Source: Acetobacterium woodii (lineage in GTDB: Bacteria; Bacillota; Clostridia; Eubacteriales; Eubacteriaceae). Taken from it: a stretch of DNA of 64,000 nucleotides. The notes under the pieces were generated by a model. The model made no database searches. It was not told the DNA's origin and worked only from the letters and a program-made list of their open reading frames with translations. The position numbers and the translations under genes are program-made. Position 1 is the first letter of the stretch; every line of letters begins with the position of its first letter. Positions 16,228 to 21,828 of the stretch are shown one piece after another. Location: contig JACQZP010000019.1 of the NCBI GenBank assembly GCA_016213825.1, forward strand, positions 62,001-126,000, read 5' to 3'.

Positions 16228-16947
16228 ATGCTAAAAATTGAAAAGATCAGTAAGTCGTTTAAAGCGTTGCCGGTACTTGAGGACATATCGTTTGAAATTA
16301 AAAAAGGCGATTTTGTCGCCGTGATGGGGCCTTCCGGTTCCGGGAAGTCGACCCTACTCTACAGTATCAGTGGAATGGACAGCATCAGTGCCGGTCAGGT
16401 ATTGTTTGAAGGCGTCAGCATATCCACTATGCAGGAGGCTGAATTATCAAGATTTCGGCTGACCAAAATGGGCTTTGTCTTTCAGAACGCCCAGATGTTA
16501 AAGAATCTTTCGATTTTTGACAATATTATTCTGCCGGGGCTGGTGGCCAAAAAAGAATCAGCCGAGGCTATCCGAAAACGGGCTTCGGCGTTAATGAAGC
16601 GGATGGAAATTGAAGAAATACAATCTCGGGATATTCGGGAAGTCTCCGGCGGTCAACTGCAACGAGCATCGATTTGCCGGGCCATGATCAACAATCCCGC
16701 GATGCTGTTTCTGGATGAGCCCACCGGTGCCTTGAATTCCGGTGCCACCGATCAGGTGCTGGCCATTCTGGAAGATTTGAACCGGGAAGGGATGACCGTT
16801 ATGACGGTTACCCATGATCAGCGGGTAGCTGCCAGAGCAAAAAAAGTAATTTATATCAGGGATGGCCAAATTGCTGCCAGCAAGGAATTTGCGGTGAGAG
16901 CCGACCGGGAAAGGGAACTGGATGACTGGTTACGGGAGATTGTTTGA
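16228..16947 (+). CDS. ABC transporter ATP-binding protein (MacB/LolD type)
   Basis: A 239-residue nucleotide-binding subunit. Walker A is GPSGSGKST (about 35-43), the Q-loop is in GFVFQNAQML, the signature is VSGGQLQRASICRA, Walker B is MLFLDEPTGALNS, and the switch histidine is in TVTHDQRVAARA. This layout matches the LolD/MacB/FtsE subclass that pairs with FtsX-like permeases, here the gene 11 bp upstream. A short charged C-terminal extension (DREREL) is not unusual. The unit ends at a strong hairpin at 17009-17046. Confidence 0.95.
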   Translation: MLKIEKISKSFKALPVLEDISFEIKKGDFVAVMGPSGSGKSTLLYSISGMDSISAGQVLFEGVSISTMQEAELSRFRLTKMGFVFQNAQMLKNLSIFDNIILPGLVAKKESAEAIRKRASALMKRMEIEEIQSRDIREVSGGQLQRASICRAMINNPAMLFLDEPTGALNSGATDQVLAILEDLNREGMTVMTVTHDQRVAARAKKVIYIRDGQIAASKEFAVRADRERELDDWLREIV

Positions 16948-17002
16948 TTAAGATTCGCAGAGCAAATAAGTGATAGCTGACTGGAAAAATAATTTAATGC
17001 AT

Positions 17003-17046
17003 AAAAAATGGGACGATTTGAAATTAATAAAGTCAAATCGTCCCAT
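17003..17046. terminator. Hairpin terminator after the ABC genes
   Basis: A 14-bp perfect stem (17009-17022 with 17033-17046) and a 10-nt loop, with an A run before and TTTTAATT after. It can act on both strands, ending the ABC unit and the opposing EAL gene. Confidence 0.85.
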
Positions 17047-17078
17047 TTTAATTGTTTAATATATTGTTAGACTACAGC

Positions 17079-17116
17079 AATCAAGTAATCAAGCTAATCA
17101 AGAAATCAAGCAATCT
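17079..17116. repeat. Short direct-repeat cluster (AATCAAG)
   Basis: Four copies of AATCAAG at 17079, 17087, 17096 and 17104, plus a fifth partial copy, spaced 8-9 bp apart, between the terminator and the 3' end of the EAL gene. Probably a slippage-derived microrepeat; no function is evident. Confidence 0.5.
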
Positions 17117-17139
17117 ACCAAGCAGGCCGGGAATCCGGC

Positions 17140-18411
17140 TTAACTGACGAATAGGTTTTGCTGCTTTTCCAGAAAATCCACACATAGGATATATTTTTTA
17201 TTTAAGTGCTTAAAAACTTTTGAATAGGTGATGCACAGGCTGCCGGTGGCCATTGACACATAAGGTTCAGTGATGTAAGTGTCTTGTTTTCGCTTAACTA
17301 AATTGTAATAGAAATTTTTGATTGAATGATCCACACCGATTTTGGCCGAATGAAAAACCAGTTTTTCACAGGCGCCGATGTTTTTGGCGCCCACTGTTTC
17401 ACTGCATTGTATGCCAGCTTCGTCCAGGATATAGGCGCAATCCACTAATCCTGAAGCCTCGATGCACTCCAGCAGCTGGCGGTCAAATTCAGCCTCAGAC
17501 CCTTTAGCCATAGCAATAGCGTTTATCATGCAATTAACCGTCTGCGTATAGGCCAGACATTTTCGATTATAGTCGTCCATTTCTTTGAGTAACAGTGCTT
17601 TATATTCATCAACCACATGGGCGGTTTTTTTAATAATTTCATCATCGAGAATGAAGTCTTTCTTCGGCTTGGAAAAATAATAGCCCTGAATAACCTGACC
17701 GCCCAGTTTTAATATCTGGATGGCTTCCTGCTTGGTTTCGACGCCTTCGGCAATGATCAAAGCACCAATCTTGTTAGTCAAATTAACCAGTGATTTAAAA
17801 ACTTCCTGTTTATGATAGATAAAATCCATGCTTTTAATAATCGATCGATCAATTTTAACGATATCCGGCTTTAGTTCGGCAATCCGATCCATATTTGAAA
17901 AACCAGCGCCCACGTCATCCAGTGCGATTAAAAAACCATATTCTTTATAGGTAGTTACAAATTGGGTGAGAGCGAAGGTATCCAATGCCTTGGATTCATT
18001 GATTTCGATGACAATATTTTTAGGATTAATCCCACTTTGATTGACTTGCTCATTCAAATAATTAGATCCCCCCACTTCATCGATAATGGAGGTATCCAGG
18101 TTTATAAACAAAAGCAGATCCTGATCGGCATCATAATAACGTTTAAAAGCTGCTAAAACCTTATCGCGACAGGCGCGGTCAAGCTCGGTTGCCAGACCCT
18201 CTTCGTAAGCGGTGTCAAACAGTAGTTTTGGTGATATCAGTTGTTCGGTGCCCGGTTTAATCCCGCGGATTAAGCCTTCCAGACCAAGGGTCTTTTTCCC
18301 GGTTACTGACATAATCGGTTGAAAGTAGGCCACCAGACTTTTTTGTCCAATGATCTCACTGATATTAATTTTTTTCTCTGGGGTAAGATTTTCATTTCTA
18401 GATAGTTTCAA
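17140..18411 (-). CDS. EAL-domain cyclic-di-GMP phosphodiesterase with C-terminal sensor domain
   Basis: A 423-residue protein. The EAL domain fills about residues 20-255. The signature is EGLIRG instead of EALLR, but the metal-binding glutamate is kept, as are IEINES, the DDVGAGFSN loop, VKIDRS, IAEGVET and the closing QGYYFSKP, so hydrolysis of c-di-GMP is likely. The remaining 165 residues resemble a small Cache-type sensor (YITEPYVSMATGSLCITYSKV). Having the sensor after the catalytic domain is uncommon. There are no membrane helices, so it is cytoplasmic. Translation begins at TTG with GGAG 7 bp upstream. It is monocistronic and convergent with the ABC genes. Confidence 0.88.
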   Translation of the reverse strand: MKLSRNENLTPEKKINISEIIGQKSLVAYFQPIMSVTGKKTLGLEGLIRGIKPGTEQLISPKLLFDTAYEEGLATELDRACRDKVLAAFKRYYDADQDLLLFINLDTSIIDEVGGSNYLNEQVNQSGINPKNIVIEINESKALDTFALTQFVTTYKEYGFLIALDDVGAGFSNMDRIAELKPDIVKIDRSIIKSMDFIYHKQEVFKSLVNLTNKIGALIIAEGVETKQEAIQILKLGGQVIQGYYFSKPKKDFILDDEIIKKTAHVVDEYKALLLKEMDDYNRKCLAYTQTVNCMINAIAMAKGSEAEFDRQLLECIEASGLVDCAYILDEAGIQCSETVGAKNIGACEKLVFHSAKIGVDHSIKNFYYNLVKRKQDTYITEPYVSMATGSLCITYSKVFKHLNKKYILCVDFLEKQQNLFVS

Positions 18412-18713
18412 TTATTTTCTCCAAATTTCTAACGGTCTGTTAATTATGAGAATTCAGACTAACCACAATAAAGCTTCATTACACTGACAGATGTTTTTTT
18501 ATTTGATACGTTTATTTTGATGAGGTTATGGTTATTCTGAATTGGTTAAAAATGCTTATATTATTGTACTTTTTAATCGATATTTATTCAATCTTTTTCG
18601 TATGGGGTATAGTAATTTTTAATTTCGCAGATAAATATGTACGCAAAAGTGATTTGTTGACAAGCTAGTTATTCTTTATTTTTGTCGATGATGATTTTTT
18701 AAATAAACGTAAT

Positions 18714-18759
18714 ATTCGTAGCCATAGCTACGAATAAAAATCAATTGCACCGATATAAT
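18714..18759 (+). promoter_or_regulatory. Promoter with a 9-bp inverted repeat over the -35 region
   Basis: ATTCGTAGC (18714-18722) and GCTACGAAT (18727-18735) form a perfect inverted repeat around CATA. TATAAT follows at 18754-18759. The -35 position would fall at the right arm, where no TTGACA exists, suggesting an activator-dependent or tightly repressed promoter for the small cysteine protein and ferredoxin downstream. The rest of the 18412-18818 spacer is AT-rich with no other feature seen. Confidence 0.6.
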
Positions 18760-18818
18760 AGGGGCAATCACACGATTAGATTGAGCCGACTAATAATTGT
18801 GAAAGGAGGAGGTGTCAG

Positions 18819-18986
18819 ATGGATAAGAAGAAAAGAAAGAGTGGTCTGATAAAAAAATTTCAAAAAGAGATCCTTTTCTGGGAAATAGAAAGTGATTCAG
18901 ACGACAAAAAAAGTCGGAGCTGCAACGATTTTGGCACACGTTCCTGTTTAACCTGTGGCAAATGTTGGGGAAAAAAGAAGTATTAA
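18819..18986 (+). CDS. Small basic cysteine-containing protein
   Basis: A 55-residue open frame with a very strong ribosome site (AAAGGAGGAGG) 8 bp before the ATG. The N-terminal half is lysine-rich with a short amphipathic stretch (LIKKFQKEILFWEI). The C-terminus carries C35, C43, C46 and C49 in RSCNDFGTRSCLTCGKCWGK, a CX7CX2CX2C set that could hold a zinc or Fe-S cluster. I do not recognise the family. It is 63 bp upstream of a ferredoxin gene and probably shares its promoter and terminator. Real coding status rests on the ribosome site, codon pattern and cysteine spacing. Confidence 0.65.
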   Translation: MDKKKRKSGLIKKFQKEILFWEIESDSDDKKSRSCNDFGTRSCLTCGKCWGKKKY

Positions 18987-19049
18987 AATTGAAAAAGATG
19001 GGTACATAAATTATGAAACAAATAATTCAAATTTGGGAGGTTATTTAAA

Positions 19050-19238
19050 ATGAAAGCAGTTGTTGATAGAGAAGCGTGTATTGGATGTGGACTGTGTGAA
19101 TCGGTTTGTCCAGAAGTATTTGAATTAGATGGTGAAAACATAGCCGTTGTCATTGTTGATGTGATTCCTCAGGAATTAGAAGATTCCGCAATCGAGGCAC
19201 AGGATGAATGCCCGGTGAGCGCAATAACAGTTGAATGA
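19050..19238 (+). CDS. [4Fe-4S] ferredoxin
   Basis: A 62-residue small electron carrier. One [4Fe-4S] cluster is bound by C10, C13 and C16 (CIGCGLC) together with the distal cysteine in DECPVSAI. The lone cysteine in SVCPEVF completes the mono-cluster pattern known from Thermotoga and Desulfovibrio ferredoxins. The surface is strongly acidic, as expected for a soluble carrier. It has a good ribosome site (TGGGAGG), follows the small cysteine protein at 18819, and ends at a hairpin terminator (19271-19308). Its partner enzymes are not identifiable from context. Confidence 0.93.
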   Translation: MKAVVDREACIGCGLCESVCPEVFELDGENIAVVIVDVIPQELEDSAIEAQDECPVSAITVE

Positions 19239-19270
19239 CAATAGCCATGATTATTTGATATGGAAATTAT

Positions 19271-19308
19271 AAAAGTTCTGAAGCTAACGATAGTTTCAGA
19301 ACTTTTTT
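19271..19308 (+). terminator. Rho-independent terminator after the ferredoxin gene
   Basis: Stem AAAGTTCTGAA with TTTCAGAACTTT around a short loop, followed by a T run. Confidence 0.85.
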
Positions 19309-19373
19309 ATTTGCTCATCAGCACGCATTAACATTTAGGTTAATCATAAATGATTAAAAAAAGAAGAAGTTCA

Positions 19374-19422
19374 TTGACAAAATATCACAAATGGGTATAT
19401 TATATATACAGAACATATGTAC
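19374..19422 (+). promoter_or_regulatory. dinB promoter with LexA/DinR-like box
   Basis: TTGACA (19374-19379) is followed by TATATT/TATTAT around 19396-19403. GAACATATGTAC at 19411-19422 matches the Gram-positive SOS box (GAAC-N4-GTTC) except one base in the right half-site. It sits just downstream of the -10 box and 28 bp before dinB, suggesting LexA repression and SOS induction. Confidence 0.7.
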
Positions 19423-19450
19423 TAATTGGATCGAAATAAAAAGGTGAGCC

Positions 19451-20704
19451 ATGGAACGCGTAATTTTACACTCAGATATAAACAGTTTTTATGCCAACGT
19501 GGAATGTCTGTATCATCCTGAGATCAGAAATCTACCCGTGGCGGTTGGCGGAAATCCTGAGAAACGTCATGGAATCATTCTGGCCAAGAATCAGAAAGCT
19601 AAGGAAGCAGGGGTCAAAACAGGGGAAGCTTTATGGCAGGCCCGGCAGAAATGCCCCAATCTGGTGGTTATGCCTCCTAATTATGAATTATATTTGCGTT
19701 TTTCCCGGTTGGCCAGAAAGATCTACAACCGTTATTCTAATCAGGTGGAGCCATTCGGTTTGGATGAAAGTTGGTTCGATGTCACGAATAGTGTTAAGCT
19801 TTATGGAAGTGGGGAAGAAATAGCCCAAAAGGTCAGTCAGGATATCCAGAATGAGTTAGGAATCACCGTGTCCATTGGGGTTTCCTGGAACAAGATCTTT
19901 GCCAAATTTGGTTCAGATTACAAGAAGCCGAATGCCATTACGGTTATTACCCGGGATAATTATAAAAAAATTATCTGGGCCCAGGAAGTTGGCGATCTGC
20001 TCTATATTGGTCGGTCCACCAAAAAAAAACTGATGAAATACGGGATTTATACCATCGGTCAATTAGCACAAACATCTCCAGATTTTCTGGTGCTCCAATT
20101 AGGTAAAATGGGTATGGTATTATGGCGATTTGCCAATGGCCTGGATGACAGCCCGGTAAAACCCTTTGATGAGCAGTATAATGGAAATGAACGGATCCTT
20201 AAGAGCATCGGGAATAGCATCACCACGCCCCGGGATTTAAAAGACTTGAAAGATGTAAAATTTATCATTTATATGCTTACCGAAAGCGTAGCCATGCGAT
20301 TGCGAGAAACCGGATGCTATTGCCTAACGGTGGCCATCCATGTCAGAAATAAAGAGTTAGAAAGTTTTACCCGGCAAATGAAACTCAGCAAGCCATCGGA
20401 TCTGACCAAAGAAATAGCGGAAGCTGCCATCGTATTATTTGAGAATAATTATGATTTCAGCTCAGATATCCGATCGATGGGGGTACGAGTGACCGATCTG
20501 GTGCCGGACTCAACGCCGATTCAACTGGATGTTTTCGGGAATGAAGAAATACGGATGCGACAGGCAAGGCTTGATGATGCCGTCGATGATTTGAGAAAAC
20601 GATTTGGTAACTTGGCGGTACGGCGGGCAGTAACCATTGGGGATCAGATGAGTTGTCTGGATCCGAAAAAAGAACACGTCATTCATCCGATCGGATATTT
20701 TTAA
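19451..20704 (+). CDS. dinB: DNA polymerase IV (Y-family translesion polymerase)
   Basis: A 417-residue Y-family polymerase that copies damaged templates at the cost of fidelity. The N-terminal catalytic motif is ILHSDINSFYANVECL and the second acidic motif is GLDESWFDV. A helix-hairpin-helix region (LLYIGRSTKKKLMKYGIYTIGQLA) and the little-finger domain follow. Length and layout match DinB/UmuC-like polymerases of Firmicutes; a steric-gate aromatic (FYANVE) is kept. A LexA-like box upstream supports SOS control. A small conserved-looking gene starts 15 bp downstream and is probably co-transcribed. Promoter and RBS (AAGGTGAG) support the start. Confidence 0.95.
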   Translation: MERVILHSDINSFYANVECLYHPEIRNLPVAVGGNPEKRHGIILAKNQKAKEAGVKTGEALWQARQKCPNLVVMPPNYELYLRFSRLARKIYNRYSNQVEPFGLDESWFDVTNSVKLYGSGEEIAQKVSQDIQNELGITVSIGVSWNKIFAKFGSDYKKPNAITVITRDNYKKIIWAQEVGDLLYIGRSTKKKLMKYGIYTIGQLAQTSPDFLVLQLGKMGMVLWRFANGLDDSPVKPFDEQYNGNERILKSIGNSITTPRDLKDLKDVKFIIYMLTESVAMRLRETGCYCLTVAIHVRNKELESFTRQMKLSKPSDLTKEIAEAAIVLFENNYDFSSDIRSMGVRVTDLVPDSTPIQLDVFGNEEIRMRQARLDDAVDDLRKRFGNLAVRRAVTIGDQMSCLDPKKEHVIHPIGYF

Positions 20705-20719
20705 AGGAGATGTTATAAA

Positions 20720-20962
20720 ATGGTTATAAAAAAATTTGTACAGGTAGTTGCAAGATTTCAAGAAGATGGAAAAATGATTCCTTTGCAGGTTTTGTGGGAG
20801 GATGGTCGCGTTTTCGAAATCGACCGGGTGCTGGATATGCGTCCAGGCGTATCAATGAAGGTCGGCGGACAGGGAATCCGTTATACCTGCCGGATCCAAA
20901 ATAAGGAAGTTTGTCTCTACTATGAAGAACCCAAATGGTTTGTAGAAAGCAAAGAAAAATAA
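20720..20962 (+). CDS. Small uncharacterised protein in the dinB operon
   Basis: An 80-residue protein with no family I can name. It is mostly beta-strand by pattern, beginning KKFVQVVARFQEDGKMIPLQVLWEDGRVFEIDRV and ending in an acidic/aromatic tail (YYEEPKWFVESKEK). The look is of a small SH3-like or OB-like barrel. It has a good ribosome site (AAAGGAG) and lies 15 bp after dinB, so expression under SOS control is likely. A helper or DNA/clamp-binding role for the polymerase would be reasonable but is inference only. Confidence 0.75.
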   Translation: MVIKKFVQVVARFQEDGKMIPLQVLWEDGRVFEIDRVLDMRPGVSMKVGGQGIRYTCRIQNKEVCLYYEEPKWFVESKEK

Positions 20963-20981
20963 TGCGAGATGAGGTGTTCAA

Positions 20982-21080
20982 TTGATACTATACGTTGAAT
21001 TTAAAAATAGAGTTGCAAATCTGCTTACAAAAACGGGTGAAGCATTATTGAAAATTAAGTGGTTTAAATTTAAAAGATAA
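20982..21080 (+). CDS. Possible 32-residue basic peptide
   Basis: A TTG-started frame with GATGAGGTG upstream, encoding a basic, amphipathic peptide (begins MILYVEFKNRVANLL, ends KWFKFKR). It lies between the dinB-linked small gene and the TfoX-like gene. It may be a real small ORF of the dinB operon, a leader, or chance. Only the ribosome-like site and location support it. Confidence 0.25.
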   Translation: MILYVEFKNRVANLLTKTGEALLKIKWFKFKR

Positions 21081-21144
21081 ACTGATGAAACTTTCGCAAC
21101 AGCGTGATATACTAGAATGAATATTAAATAGGGAGGCGCATAAT

Positions 21145-21474
21145 ATGGCATCATCACAGGAATTTGTGGATTACGTGTGTGATCAGATTAGCGGCGCAGG
21201 AGTGATTACCAGCCGCAAGATGTTTGGTGAGTATGGGGTTTACTGTAATGGAAAAATTATTGGCTTGATCTGTGACAACCAGTTTTTTGTCAAGAAAACA
21301 TCAGGAGGAGCAGGCTTGCTGACAGATCCAGAAGAAGCGCCCCCATATGACGGGGCTAAGCCGATGTTTGTAATCAGTGATCTGGAAGATCGGGACTTTT
21401 TGACCGCCTTTATTTTGAAATCTTACGAGGAGTTGCCGATGCAGAAAGCCCGAAAGAAAAAGGTCAAAGAATAA
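21145..21474 (+). CDS. TfoX N-terminal (Sxy-like) domain protein
   Basis: A 109-residue protein matching the TfoX/Sxy N-terminal domain throughout: FVDYVCDQISGAG, then SRKMFGEYGVYCNGKIIGLICDNQFFVK and the KPMFVISDLEDRDFLTAFI helix. In gamma-proteobacteria full-length TfoX regulates competence, but single-domain versions are common in Firmicutes and have no established role. A GGGAGGCG site precedes the ATG. The gene is 30 bp upstream of the YgbA_NO-type gene, so the two may be co-transcribed. The domain is clear; function is not. Confidence 0.85.
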   Translation: MASSQEFVDYVCDQISGAGVITSRKMFGEYGVYCNGKIIGLICDNQFFVKKTSGGAGLLTDPEEAPPYDGAKPMFVISDLEDRDFLTAFILKSYEELPMQKARKKKVKE

Positions 21475-21504
21475 CGGATATTCAATCTTTAACAGGAGCG
21501 TCCT

Positions 21505-21798
21505 ATGCCAAAAATAAAAAACGAAAAATCTACACTTAGGCTGATGATAAACATCTACTGCTGTAAAAAACATGGATCAAAGGATTTTTGTGATGAATGC
21601 AAGGCACTCTTGAGCTATGCTTTGAATCGTCTGGATCATTGCAGGTATGGCGAAAATAAGGGCTTTTGCAATAAATGTTCCACCCATTGCTATAACAAAG
21701 AGCAGCGCGAACAGATCCGAAAAGTCATGGCTTTCAGCGGACCCCGAATGATCTTCTATCATCCCATCATGGCAACCAGGCATCTGCTGTCCCGCTAA
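21505..21798 (+). CDS. YgbA_NO (nitrous-oxide-stimulated promoter) family protein
   Basis: A 97-residue cysteine-rich protein. The family pattern is complete: LRLMINIYCCKKHG, CDECKALLSYALNRLDHCRYGENKGFCNKCSTHCYNKEQREQIRKVMAFSGPRMIFYHPIMATRHLL. The cysteines (CxxC, CxxCxxxC) suggest metal or Fe-S binding. In E. coli the homologue is induced by NO-responsive regulators, and it is named from promoter behaviour, not enzymology. Its stop codon lies in the loop of the downstream terminator. It follows the TfoX-like gene and converges with the helicase gene. A role in nitrosative stress is family knowledge transferred by inference. Confidence 0.88.
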   Translation: MPKIKNEKSTLRLMINIYCCKKHGSKDFCDECKALLSYALNRLDHCRYGENKGFCNKCSTHCYNKEQREQIRKVMAFSGPRMIFYHPIMATRHLLSR

Positions 21799-21818
21799 GA
21801 CAGCAGATGTTTTTTTTG
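21781..21818 (+). terminator. Rho-independent terminator overlapping a stop codon
   Basis: CATCTGCTGTC (21781-21791) pairs with GACAGCAGATG (21799-21809), followed by a run of eight or so T. The TAA stop of the upstream gene is in the loop, so the stem's left arm is coding. Confidence 0.9.
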
Positions 21819-21828
21819 CCAACCCAAT

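Noticed and set aside
17079-17116. AATCAAG repeats as a possible CRISPR or origin-like array
   Set aside because: Units are only 7 bp with 1-2 bp spacing, no spacers of constant size and no cas genes or dnaA; more likely slippage.
19491-19823. Overlapping 110-codon frame inside dinB
   Set aside because: It is a shifted-frame shadow of the polymerase gene with no ribosome site of its own.
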